From Auritidibacter sp. Marseille-P8566 (GTDB lineage Bacteria > Bacteroidota > Bacteroidia > Flavobacteriales > Flavobacteriaceae): a stretch of 10,484 nucleotides of DNA. The DNA is taken from assembly GCA_943325595.2 (NCBI GenBank), contig CALPQA020000031.1, positions 1 to 10,484 of the forward strand, read 5' to 3'. Positions 1 through 6,459 of the stretch are shown one piece after another. The first letter of the stretch is position 1. Each line of letters opens with the position of its first letter. The notes below the pieces were generated by a model, which saw only the letters and a program-made list of their open reading frames with translations, did not search any database and was not told where the DNA came from. The position numbers were made by a program, and so were the translations under genes.

Positions 1-363
1 AATGAAATGGACATTTCATATCTGCACGTTTTTACGTATTCTGAACGGGATAATACGGAAGCTGCCGATATGGAAGGCGTTGTTCCTGCAAATGTTCGAG
101 CCAAAAGAAGCAAAATGTTACGTGGATTATCGGTAAAAAAACGCCGTGCTTTTTATGAAAGCCAATTGGGAACCAACCGAATTGTACTTTTTGAAAGTGA
201 AAATAAAGGCGGTTATATACATGGTTTTACAGAGAATTATGTAAAAGTGAAAACGCCTTGGAATCCAGAATTGGTTAATACATTGCATGAAATTAATCTT
301 ACCAAAATTGATGAAGATGGAAGTGTGCGAATGGAGTTTTTGAAAAGTAAAATTACAGCTTAA
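1..363 (+). CDS. mtaB: MtaB, tRNA N6-threonylcarbamoyladenosine-37 C2-methylthiotransferase, 3' end
   Basis: This is the C-terminal 120 residues of a radical-SAM methylthiotransferase; the frame is open through base 1, so the 5' part lies outside the window. MtaB adds a methylthio group to t6A at position 37 of tRNAs reading ANN codons, using two Fe-S clusters and SAM. The visible part begins with the signature YLHVFTYSERDNTEA, followed by a VPANVRAKRSKMLR segment; these match the end of the radical-SAM domain in the MtaB branch of the family. A basic linker and a TRAM-like beta-rich tail (about the last 65 residues, from FYESQLG on) follow, which in the family helps bind tRNA. The Fe-S and SAM cysteines are not in view. 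An internal ATG at position 7 is not the true start, because conserved sequence precedes it. The stop overlaps the convergent small gene by 11 nt, leaving no room for a separate terminator. Confidence 0.9.
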   Translation, partial: NEMDISYLHVFTYSERDNTEAADMEGVVPANVRAKRSKMLRGLSVKKRRAFYESQLGTNRIVLFESENKGGYIHGFTENYVKVKTPWNPELVNTLHEINLTKIDEDGSVRMEFLKSKITA

Positions 364-637
364 TTCCTGGAGGCAATAAATCTTTATAAGTGGCATTTTT
401 CCTAAAGAAAACAGCAATTTTAGGTAAAATGGGAACTACTTTGAGTTTGCGTTCGTAGGCAATTTCCATAATATTTTTCAGAAAATCATTGATAAAAGCT
501 TCGTTATCGAAGTTATCGGGCGTTTGAATTTTGGTTAGAAATATCTTTTTATCTTGAAAGGAATATTCCAAAATAATCATTTTTCCATCAACTACAGTTT
601 CAAATTGTCTTGAAAAAGTATTGTCTTTAATTTCCAT
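353..637 (-). CDS. Small GNAT-like protein (COG2388/YidJ-type), acetyl-CoA loop not conserved
   Basis: This 94-residue protein has the length and layout of the short single-domain GNAT family (bacterial YidJ, animal NATD1). The N-terminal half is a beta meander (roughly residues 9-37). The C-terminal part, residues 66-88 (KVVPILPKIAVFFRKNATYKDLL), matches the family pattern of 'K-(I/V)-(I/V)-P-x-C/x-P-(F/K)-(I/V)' followed by 'aromatic-x-(K/R)-(H/N)-x-x-Y-x-D-(L/V)'. The usual loop Arg-Gly-x-Gly that holds the acetyl-CoA diphosphate should lie near residues 39-50. It is replaced there by an acidic, glycine-free segment (PDNFDNEAFIND). It may therefore not be an acetyltransferase at all; no substrate can be assigned. 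It lies 33 nt downstream of the pirin gene on the same strand, so the two may be co-transcribed, and its stop overlaps the mtaB stop tail to tail. The family call is by motif recall, not by a search. Confidence 0.68.
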   Translation of the reverse strand: MEIKDNTFSRQFETVVDGKMIILEYSFQDKKIFLTKIQTPDNFDNEAFINDFLKNIMEIAYERKLKVVPILPKIAVFFRKNATYKDLLPPGIKL

Positions 638-670
638 AATTGTTGGTGCTACTAGTTGACGTAGCTTGTT

Positions 671-1384
671 TTATTTTGTTGGAACTTCTATTATTAGAAT
701 TTTGGATTTTTCTACAATTTTAATTTCAATCGCATCACAATCCGTTATCCCAATGGCATCTTTTGTTGTTAGCGTTAGATTATCAATTTCAATTTGACCT
801 TCAATCAGGAACAAATAAACCCCATTTTCTGGAATATTAATTTTGTAATTTGTAGTTCCGCTTTCAAAAACACCTAAATTTAAGAATGCTTTTTGGTGGA
901 TCCAAAGTGCATTTCCATCATTTGAATCCTTTGGGGTTACAATAGTCACAAAACTATTAAGATGGTTTTCCAAATCGAATGCTTTTTGCTCGTATCTAGG
1001 TTTTACATTTTCAGTATCAGGAAAAATCCACAATTGCAATAATTTTAATTGCTCAGTGGCATTGGCATTGACTTCAGAATGTTGAATTCCAGTTCCAGCA
1101 CTCATAACTTGCACTTCTCCATAACTTATAGTACCTTCATTGTCCATACTGTCACGGTGTTTCAAAGCGCCTTCTAGAGGAATGGTAATGATTTCCATAT
1201 TTTCATGTGGGTGCGTTCCAAAGCCCATTCCACCAGCAATAGTATCGTCGTTAAGCACGCGTAACATTCCGAATTGGATGCTGTTTGGATTGAAATAATT
1301 GGCAAATGAAAAAGAATAATTGGCTTTAAGCCAACCGAAATCTGCGGTTCCACGATTGGACGATTTGAATAATTGAGTAGTCAT
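671..1384 (-). CDS. Pirin family protein (YhhW-like bicupin)
   Basis: This is a cytoplasmic bicupin of 237 residues, close to the usual pirin/YhhW length of about 230. The N-terminal cupin holds the full metal site seen in pirins: His58 and His60 in GTHPHENMEII, then His102 and Glu104 in GIQHSEVN. The phrase FANYFNPNSIQFGMLRVLNDD just before it is also the expected family block. Residues 140-237 form the second, less conserved cupin, without an obvious metal site, as is normal. Members of this group cleave quercetin in vitro (quercetin 2,3-dioxygenase), but the physiological role in bacteria is uncertain; other pirins act as regulators or stress proteins. The ATG at 1384 is right because the family N-terminus (KSSNRGTADFGWLKANYSFSF) starts directly after it. 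The GNAT-like gene follows 33 nt downstream; upstream lies a 104-nt divergent spacer shared with the hydrolase gene. Confidence 0.9.
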   Translation of the reverse strand: MTTQLFKSSNRGTADFGWLKANYSFSFANYFNPNSIQFGMLRVLNDDTIAGGMGFGTHPHENMEIITIPLEGALKHRDSMDNEGTISYGEVQVMSAGTGIQHSEVNANATEQLKLLQLWIFPDTENVKPRYEQKAFDLENHLNSFVTIVTPKDSNDGNALWIHQKAFLNLGVFESGTTNYKINIPENGVYLFLIEGQIEIDNLTLTTKDAIGITDCDAIEIKIVEKSKILIIEVPTK

Positions 1385-1488
1385 AATTTATCTTAAATAT
1401 AAAAGGAAATGCAATTAAAGAATTAATTTTACACAAATTTCGGGATTAATTTCCAATCTTTCTATTTCAAAGCGTTAAAACATCAAAA

Positions 1489-2163
1489 ATGAGTAAAATA
1501 CCTGTTTATTTTATGCCAGGATTGGCTGCAAGTTCTTCAATTTTTGAAAGAATTGTGCTTCCTTCGGATACTTTTGAAATGGTATTGTTAGAGTGGGAAT
1601 TGCCATTAGAAAACGAAACTTTATCAAGTTATGCCCAACGGATTTCTAGTAAAGTAACACTTGAAAATCCCGTATTAGTTGGCGTTTCATTTGGTGGAAT
1701 TTTAGTACAAGAAATGGCTAAATTCTTAAATGTCAGAAATGTAATCATTATTTCGAGTGTGAAAAGTAATTTAGAATTTCCTATAACTTTAAAATTAGCT
1801 AAAACTACAAAAGCGTACAAGCTATTGCCAACTAATTTGATTTCAAATATTGAAAATTTAGCTAAATTCTCTTTTGGAGAAAAAGTCAACCAACGCTTAA
1901 AATTGTATCAAAAGTTTCTAGCAGTTAGAGATAAAAAATATTTGGATTGGGCTATTGAGAAAATAATTTTGTGGGATAGGCTGGAAATTGACCCCAATGT
2001 GATTCACATTCACGGCGATGCAGATGAAGTTTTCCCCATAAAAAATATTATTAATTGTATTGTTGTAAAAGGCGGAACCCATATTATGATTTTAACAAAA
2101 TACAAATGGATGAACGTAAATTTGCCAAAAATAATTTTGGGACTAGGTACAGAAGCGGTTTGA
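1489..2163 (+). CDS. Alpha/beta hydrolase, substrate unknown
   Basis: This 224-residue cytoplasmic protein has the parts of an alpha/beta hydrolase. An oxyanion-loop-like MPGLAASSSIF sits at residues 9-19. The nucleophile elbow GVSFGG puts the catalytic Ser at 67. IHGDADEVFPI (174-184) carries the likely acid Asp179, and GGTHIM (195-200) the His198. The triad is thus complete and in order. The region between the elbow and the acid (about 95-165) is helical and lysine-rich and would be the cap that sets specificity; it gives no clue to substrate, which could be an ester, thioester or similar. No signal peptide is visible. The gene starts at an ATG 104 nt from the divergent pirin gene. It ends 27 nt before the ATG of the lytic transglycosylase, so the two may be read as one unit, though no functional link is evident. 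Confidence 0.82.
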   Translation: MSKIPVYFMPGLAASSSIFERIVLPSDTFEMVLLEWELPLENETLSSYAQRISSKVTLENPVLVGVSFGGILVQEMAKFLNVRNVIIISSVKSNLEFPITLKLAKTTKAYKLLPTNLISNIENLAKFSFGEKVNQRLKLYQKFLAVRDKKYLDWAIEKIILWDRLEIDPNVIHIHGDADEVFPIKNIINCIVVKGGTHIMILTKYKWMNVNLPKIILGLGTEAV

Positions 2164-2169
2164 TTTTTG
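2162..2169 (+). promoter_or_regulatory. Possible weak promoter -7 element before the transglycosylase gene
   Basis: GATTTTTG differs by one base from the Bacteroidota -7 consensus TAnnTTTG, and a TTTG ends 22 nt upstream (2136-2139), within the allowed spacing. Initiation would fall near 2176, about 15 nt before the ATG at 2191. It lies at the very end of the hydrolase gene, so read-through from that gene is the alternative. Confidence 0.22.
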
Positions 2170-2190
2170 TATTTTTACAGTATTAAAAAA

Positions 2191-3084
2191 ATGATGATGA
2201 ATTGGATTAAAAAGGCAGGTAGTATTACCTCAATAATAGTTATTAGTGGTATTTCAATCTTTGCAATATCAAACGATAATAAAAATAAAATTACCCACGA
2301 AGGTACAGCCTATTATTTCCCAACAGCAGTTGATTTTGCAGGTGAAACTACGCCTTTAAATATTGCAGATGTAAACGAACGCTTTGATAGAGAATTATTG
2401 GTAAACGCTAATTTACATGCTTCGACCATATTAATTTTGAAAAGAGCCAATCGCGCTTTTCCTATCATCGAGCCTATTTTGAAAAAAAATGGTGTTCCTG
2501 ATGATTTTAAATATTTGGCGGTTATTGAAAGTGGATTGATAAATGCCGTTTCAAGTGCAGGCGCTAGGGGAGTATGGCAATTTATGCCTGAAACAGCAAA
2601 AGAAAAAGGAATGGAAGTCAATGAATTTGTTGACGAACGGTATCATTTAGAAAAAGCAACCGAAGCGGCATGTAAATATTTATTGTCGGCAAAAGAGAAA
2701 TTTGGATCTTGGACCTTGGCTGCGGCTTCTTATAATGGAGGGATGACAGGAGTTAACAAGCAAATCGAAATTCAAAAAGTGACCAATTATTATGATTTGT
2801 TATTGAATGATGAGACTTCCAGATATGTATTTAGAATCTTGGCTTTGAAGGAAATTATGAAAAATCCAGAGAAATTTGGCTTTGAAGTTCCAAAACAAGA
2901 GTTGTATGCGATTTTTCCAACTCGCATAATTGAAGTAGACAGTACAATTACTAATTTGGCCGATTTTGCAATTAGCCAAGGAATTAATTACAAGATATTA
3001 AAGATTTATAATCCTTGGTTGCGAGATTCTAAATTGGAAAATAAAACAGGTAAGAAATACAGCATTCAAATTCCTCTACAATAA
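2191..3084 (+). CDS. Lytic transglycosylase (SLT/MltD-like) with C-terminal LysM-like region
   Basis: This 297-residue protein would cleave the MurNAc-GlcNAc bond of peptidoglycan non-hydrolytically, leaving 1,6-anhydro ends. A hydrophobic segment at residues 11-26, after a short basic start, is a signal anchor or signal peptide, so the enzyme works on the periplasmic side. The SLT domain spans about 80-235. FKYLAVIESGL carries the catalytic Glu113. SSAGARGVWQFMPETA (121-136) and AAASYNGG (177-184) are the classic glycan-binding motifs, and the SRYVFRILALKEIM helix closes the domain. The last 55 residues (NLADFAISQGINYKILKIYNPWLR, then YSIQIP) resemble a single degenerate LysM, as in MltD. 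I chose the ATG at 2191, the first of three tandem ATGs, over a TTG at 2167, because it places the hydrophobic segment at a normal distance. It faces the AI-2E permease gene tail to tail across 22 nt. Confidence 0.9.
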   Translation: MMMNWIKKAGSITSIIVISGISIFAISNDNKNKITHEGTAYYFPTAVDFAGETTPLNIADVNERFDRELLVNANLHASTILILKRANRAFPIIEPILKKNGVPDDFKYLAVIESGLINAVSSAGARGVWQFMPETAKEKGMEVNEFVDERYHLEKATEAACKYLLSAKEKFGSWTLAAASYNGGMTGVNKQIEIQKVTNYYDLLLNDETSRYVFRILALKEIMKNPEKFGFEVPKQELYAIFPTRIIEVDSTITNLADFAISQGINYKILKIYNPWLRDSKLENKTGKKYSIQIPLQ

Positions 3085-3106
3085 ATTCTGGAATTGATAA
3101 GAAATT

Positions 3107-4279
3107 TTAATTCAAATCGATTTCATCCGTATTTGGATTTGGAGGAATTGGTATTTTAATATTTGATTGCTCTGCAATTATTTCGCAATTTGGATTAGCA
3201 TCATTTTCCCAAGTGTAACTTTTTGGCAAATCGTCACTCATAATATAACCCCAGGGTTCAAGAGACTCAATTCGGTCAAAAATCACTTTCATTATCGCAA
3301 TAATTGGAATTGCCAAAAACATTCCTGAAAACCCTGCAATTACGCCTCCAATTATAATTCCAACGATAGATACAAAAGCATTAATTTGAACTTTAGAACC
3401 AACAATCAGAGGGACAATTAAATTATTATCGATAAGCTGAACGACAATTACAATGATTATAACTCCAATAATTAGTGTGATGTCTGGTGAGGCAGTTAAA
3501 GTTGCAATAACACTTAAAACTCCAGCAAATAGTATTCCGATATAGGGAATTAAGTTTAAAATTCCAGTAATTATTCCTAAAACAATAGCATATTTTAAGC
3601 CAATGATCATGAATCCAACAGTGGTTAAAGTAGAAACAATAATCATTTCTATCAATAATCCTATAATATAACTTTGAACCGAAACCTTTACATGGAACAA
3701 AATATCTTGTACTTTTTTGTGGTCTTCGGGTTTGAATAATTTAGTCAAAAAGGTAATTAATAAGTTTTTATACAATAGAAAAAGAAAGGTATAAATAGGA
3801 ATTAATGTTAAGTTTAATAACACATCCGTAAAAGATACAAGTGTAGATCCGATAAGGTTTTTTCCAGATTCGGTCATGTTTTTTGAGGCATCTTGAAGTA
3901 GTATTTTCTGTTCTCCTCTATTCAAATTAAAATTGTCGGTAACAAGTTTTTGAATGGTTTCAAAATGTATGGCGAGGTTGTTTTTTATAGCATCCCAATC
4001 GTTTGCAATGTCACTAACTTGCCATGAAATGAAAAACAAAACACCAATAACAATAAGGACAAAAAGAATTGTAGTAATAGTTACTGATAGTACAAGTGAA
4101 AACCGACATTTACGTTCAAGAAAGTTGGAGATAGGTCTTAATAAAATGGCAAAAAGCAAGGACATTAGTATAGGAACGATGATGTTTTGTCCTAAATATA
4201 AAATTGTAAATATTGAAATCAGACTCAATAATACAAAGGCAAATTTTGCATAAAATGGAAATTGCATAGTATCTTTCAT
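3107..4279 (-). CDS. AI-2E family transporter (PF01594-type permease)
   Basis: This is a polytopic inner-membrane protein of 390 residues from the chosen ATG, the usual size for the family. Hydrophobic helices run at about 11-29, 31-50, 62-85, 143-170, 203-227, 229-260, 267-290 and 300-335. The family hallmarks are present: LNLIPYIGILFAGVLSVI (241-258) and the run from QLIDNNLIVPLIVGSK to GVIAGFSGMFLAIPIIAIMK. Members include TqsA (autoinducer-2 export) and Na+/H+ antiporters; most are of unknown substrate, and nothing here singles out AI-2. The frame extends upstream to a GTG at 4333. I prefer the ATG at 4279 because the extra residues (IKFRQIKNQCYKSS) do not look like family sequence. It is the last gene of the minus-strand cluster but lies about 96 nt below the MscS-like gene and has a promoter-like sequence of its own. 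The proline-rich polar tail of about 40 residues (351-390) is probably cytoplasmic and lineage-specific. Confidence 0.9.
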   Translation of the reverse strand: MKDTMQFPFYAKFAFVLLSLISIFTILYLGQNIIVPILMSLLFAILLRPISNFLERKCRFSLVLSVTITTILFVLIVIGVLFFISWQVSDIANDWDAIKNNLAIHFETIQKLVTDNFNLNRGEQKILLQDASKNMTESGKNLIGSTLVSFTDVLLNLTLIPIYTFLFLLYKNLLITFLTKLFKPEDHKKVQDILFHVKVSVQSYIIGLLIEMIIVSTLTTVGFMIIGLKYAIVLGIITGILNLIPYIGILFAGVLSVIATLTASPDITLIIGVIIIVIVVQLIDNNLIVPLIVGSKVQINAFVSIVGIIIGGVIAGFSGMFLAIPIIAIMKVIFDRIESLEPWGYIMSDDLPKSYTWENDANPNCEIIAEQSNIKIPIPPNPNTDEIDLN

Positions 4280-4335
4280 AAAACTACTTTTATAGCATTG
4301 ATTTTTAATCTGTCTAAATTTAATAAAATTCACAG

Positions 4336-4366
4336 GTTTTTTAACTAAAAAGCAGTGTTTTTTAAC
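4336..4366. repeat. Two exact 10-bp direct repeats (GTTTTTTAAC), 21-bp period
   Basis: GTTTTTTAAC occurs at 4336-4345 and again at 4357-4366, on the same face of the helix (two turns apart). Each copy is itself a short imperfect palindrome with GTT and AAC ends. The pair lies in the leader of the AI-2E permease gene, just past the candidate start point of transcription. It could be an operator, but AT-rich spacers produce such matches by chance fairly easily. Confidence 0.4.
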
Positions 4367-4398
4367 AAAATTATATTAGTCCGTAAATTCGTTTTCAA
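4366..4398 (-). promoter_or_regulatory. Candidate Bacteroidota-type promoter for the AI-2E permease gene
   Basis: Read on the minus strand, TTG (4398-4396) is followed after 22 nt by TAATTTTG (4373-4366), an exact match to TAnnTTTG within the accepted 17-23 nt spacing. Initiation near 4360 would give an untranslated leader of about 80 nt before the ATG at 4279. It overlaps the 3' end of the MscS-like gene. Such motifs are short, so a chance match is possible. Confidence 0.4.
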
Positions 4399-4909
4399 CG
4401 TGTGAACTGTGCTTGATTATGGAGATTCCGCGTTGCAAAAGTAGATTATTAGGATAGGTAATCATTTCTCCGTCTTTGGTTTTCATATAAATGTGGAAAG
4501 CGCGAATGTCTTCGATTTCGGCTTCAAAGGGGAATTCTTTATCGTGAATTCTAATAATATCCCCAATTTTGAAAGGAAAGGAAAAGAACAAAATAATTCC
4601 CGAAGTAATATTACTTAAAATAGACCATTGTGCAAACATACCCACGCCAAGTACCGTAGTCAAAGATGAAATGGTGAAAAACAAGTCTTTGGTTTCAACA
4701 CCCCAAATAAGAATTAATGTAAATACAGCAATTATATTGATTAATAAATGAATGTATTTCACCACTAATTTGGTACGATGTTCAATGATTTGGCTCAGTT
4801 TTGCATAGCGACGAATTAGTTTGGAAACAATTATTCGCACAATGAAAACCACAATGAGTAGAATTCCAGTGCTAATAGTTTCTTTTGTAAAATCGTTTAT
4901 AAATATCAT
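4376..4909 (-). CDS. Short MscS-type mechanosensitive channel protein
   Basis: This 177-residue inner-membrane protein has the core of the small-conductance mechanosensitive channel family, which opens under membrane tension to release solutes on osmotic downshift. Hydrophobic helices lie at about 13-31, 53-70 and 77-110. The last is the pore-lining TM3 region, with LTTVLGVGMFAQWSILSNITSG followed by the family block FPFKIGDIIRI, which begins the beta domain. The beta domain (111-160) ends in the recognisable MITYPNNLLLQ. E. coli MscS is 286 residues; here the C-terminal alpha/beta vestibule is missing after a tail of about 15 residues. The frame ends at a clean TAA with no frameshift sign, so this is a naturally short form rather than a broken gene. 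Only 2 nt separate its ATG from the maf stop, which suggests translational coupling. Confidence 0.85.
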   Translation of the reverse strand: MIFINDFTKETISTGILLIVVFIVRIIVSKLIRRYAKLSQIIEHRTKLVVKYIHLLINIIAVFTLILIWGVETKDLFFTISSLTTVLGVGMFAQWSILSNITSGIILFFSFPFKIGDIIRIHDKEFPFEAEIEDIRAFHIYMKTKDGEMITYPNNLLLQRGISIIKHSSHVENEFTD

Positions 4910-4911
4910 AA

Positions 4912-5505
4912 TTAATCGTTTTGTACAAATTTATGAAAATATTCAAATACTTTGTCAGTTGGCATTCCCATTACATTGGCATAGGAACCTTCAATTTTTG
5001 AAACACCAATAAAACCAATCCATTCCTGAATTCCATAGGCTCCAGCCTTATCATAAGGTTTGTAATTTTCAAGATAATAGTGAATACTTTCGTCGCTTAA
5101 AGTGGTGAAAGTAACTTTGGTAACTTCATGAAAAGTAGTTGTTTTTTGAATTGTTTTGAAACAAACAGAAGTTATAACTTCGTGGGTATCATTTGAAAGT
5201 GATTTCAAAATTCGAAAGGCATCATCATAATCTTTTGGTTTTCCCAAAGCGGTGTTTTTATGCCAAACAATCGTATCGCTAGTTACTAAAATCTCGTTTT
5301 CTTTCAGTTCGTTTTCAAAGGCACTGGCTTTTAATTCGGCTAAAAAATTGGTGATTTCTTCCGCTTTTAAATGATCTGGATATAGTTCTTCAATGTCTTT
5401 TAAACGGATTTCGAAATCCAAATCTAAATCCTTGAAAAACTGTTGTCTTCTAGGCGAACCCGATGCCAAAATGAGTGTGTGGTTTTTTAAAATTTCTTTA
5501 AGCAT
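4912..5505 (-). CDS. maf: Maf family nucleotide pyrophosphatase (dTTP/UTP-type)
   Basis: This 197-residue cytoplasmic protein is of typical Maf length. Maf proteins hydrolyse non-canonical or excess nucleoside triphosphates to the monophosphate and diphosphate, and are linked to nucleotide pool cleaning and septum inhibition. The signature motifs are present in order: ILASGSPRR (12-20) with the substrate-binding Ser and Arg residues, VTSDTIVWHKNTALGKP (74-90) with the proposed general base Asp77 and Lys89, and DKAGAYGIQEW (152-162) followed by IEGSYANVMGMP (171-182). The AYGIQ and GSYANVMG blocks favour the YhdE-type branch (dTTP, UTP) over the YceF-type, by family recall. Its ATG overlaps the end of the UbiA-like gene by 8 nt, and its stop is 2 nt from the MscS-like start, so it sits inside an operon. 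Confidence 0.93.
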   Translation of the reverse strand: MLKEILKNHTLILASGSPRRQQFFKDLDLDFEIRLKDIEELYPDHLKAEEITNFLAELKASAFENELKENEILVTSDTIVWHKNTALGKPKDYDDAFRILKSLSNDTHEVITSVCFKTIQKTTTFHEVTKVTFTTLSDESIHYYLENYKPYDKAGAYGIQEWIGFIGVSKIEGSYANVMGMPTDKVFEYFHKFVQND

Positions 5506-6424
5506 TGTGCTTCATGTTTAGATTGATTACTAAAATCGAAAGGATGCCAAAAAACAAAACCCATTTCAAAATAGCGCTTAAATGATGGAACTCTTTCGGT
5601 TCTTTTGCTGCCCAAATTTTTACTGAAAAATAAAGGAGTGGACTGGCAATAAAAATTAATCCGTAAAGGGTACTGACAATTAAATTTCCGGGTAATAAAT
5701 ATTCTTTTATATAATAAAAAACGCAAAGTATCGGAATAAAACTCAATGCGAAAATTATTTTGGTTGTGTTTTTTATTCCAAAAATAGTTGGTAAAGTATT
5801 GAAAATTCGACCAGAATCTTCTGCAAAAAGTTGGCACTCTTTAACGATTTCTCGGATAAAAGCAATGATAAATGTAAAAATTGCATAATCAATTAAAATA
5901 CTAAAAAGTAATCCCATTCTTGGTTGGTTTCCTTCATAAGTAGCTGGTAATAAATCGAAAAGGCCGATGATTAAAATGCTAAGTGATAAGAGCAGAGAAA
6001 GTATAGTATTTCCAATCAATAGACTCTGTTTTAGGCTTGTTGCATACAAATACAATGTAGCAGCTATAATAATAAATAGAATTGCAAAATTAGGTCTTTG
6101 AATGACATTTGATAAGTAAAAACCAATCGAAACTCCAATAAAAGTAAAGGCAACATATAAATTATATGCGAAACTTTCAGAAAAATCGTTGCCAATAATT
6201 GCTTTTTCAGAATTGTCATTAGAGGCTGTTTCAGTAGTAAAAATGGTATTTATAACGAATCCACCTGCAGCAATACAAACTGTAGAAAGTACCAATAAAA
6301 AGTAGTGCCAATCCGCAAGCGACAGTGGTACATTTTGTAATTCTAAGAAACCGTATCTAAAAACGAGTTGCATTAAAGCAAGTAGTAAAAGGTTTTTGTA
6401 TTTTATTAATTGTAGTAATTTCAA
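5498..6424 (-). CDS. UbiA-family prenyltransferase-like membrane protein lacking both Asp-rich motifs
   Basis: This polytopic membrane protein of 308 residues has about eight or nine hydrophobic helices and is related to the UbiA homologues that Flavobacteria usually carry beside maf, often labelled geranylgeranylglycerol-phosphate geranylgeranyltransferase. Active members bind Mg2+-diphosphate with NDxxDxxxD and a second DxxxD-type motif. Here the first site (59-67) reads NTIFTTETA, with Asp replaced by Thr60, Thr63 and Ala67. The second, after the preserved REIVK (191-195), reads ECQLFAED, where DxEDxxGD is expected. Flanking sequence (LYLYATSLKQSLLIGN, NTLPTIFGIK, FHHLSAILKWVLFFGI) is well kept and spacing is unchanged, so no frameshift is involved. 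No in-frame ATG exists before Met18; I used the TTG at 6424, since KLLQLIKYKNLLLL is the expected family N-terminus and a TAA lies five codons above. Prenyl transfer seems unlikely; the present role is unknown. It overlaps maf by 8 nt and lies 35 nt below the HAD gene. Confidence 0.8.
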   Translation of the reverse strand: MKLLQLIKYKNLLLLALMQLVFRYGFLELQNVPLSLADWHYFLLVLSTVCIAAGGFVINTIFTTETASNDNSEKAIIGNDFSESFAYNLYVAFTFIGVSIGFYLSNVIQRPNFAILFIIIAATLYLYATSLKQSLLIGNTILSLLLSLSILIIGLFDLLPATYEGNQPRMGLLFSILIDYAIFTFIIAFIREIVKECQLFAEDSGRIFNTLPTIFGIKNTTKIIFALSFIPILCVFYYIKEYLLPGNLIVSTLYGLIFIASPLLYFSVKIWAAKEPKEFHHLSAILKWVLFFGILSILVINLNMKHNA

Positions 6425-6459
6425 CGCTATGTTAATTTATAATTGCTAATTTGTGAACT

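Noticed and set aside
648..665. Inverted repeat GCTAC/GTAGC between the pirin and GNAT-like genes, considered as a terminator
   Set aside because: The stem is only 5 bp with an 8-nt loop and no clear T-run following on the minus strand; too weak to call.
1629..1889. Minus-strand open frame opposite the alpha/beta hydrolase
   Set aside because: It is a shadow of the conserved catalytic region of the hydrolase; the translation shows no domain.
2167..2190. TTG start giving eight extra residues on the lytic transglycosylase
   Set aside because: Three tandem ATGs at 2191 give a normal N-terminal signal segment; the extension (MYFYSIKK) adds nothing recognisable and overlaps the possible promoter.
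2313..2621. Minus-strand open frame of 102 codons opposite the lytic transglycosylase
   Set aside because: It is antisense to the SLT catalytic region, whose conserved motifs explain the open frame; no family match is visible.
3085..3113. GAATT/AATTC inverted pair in the convergent spacer, considered as a bidirectional terminator
   Set aside because: Only five A/T-rich pairs with a 13-nt loop; it would not form a stable hairpin.
4280..4333. GTG-initiated 18-residue N-terminal extension of the AI-2E permease
   Set aside because: The extension does not resemble family sequence and overlaps one edge of the AT-rich leader; the ATG at 4279 directly precedes the first membrane helix region.
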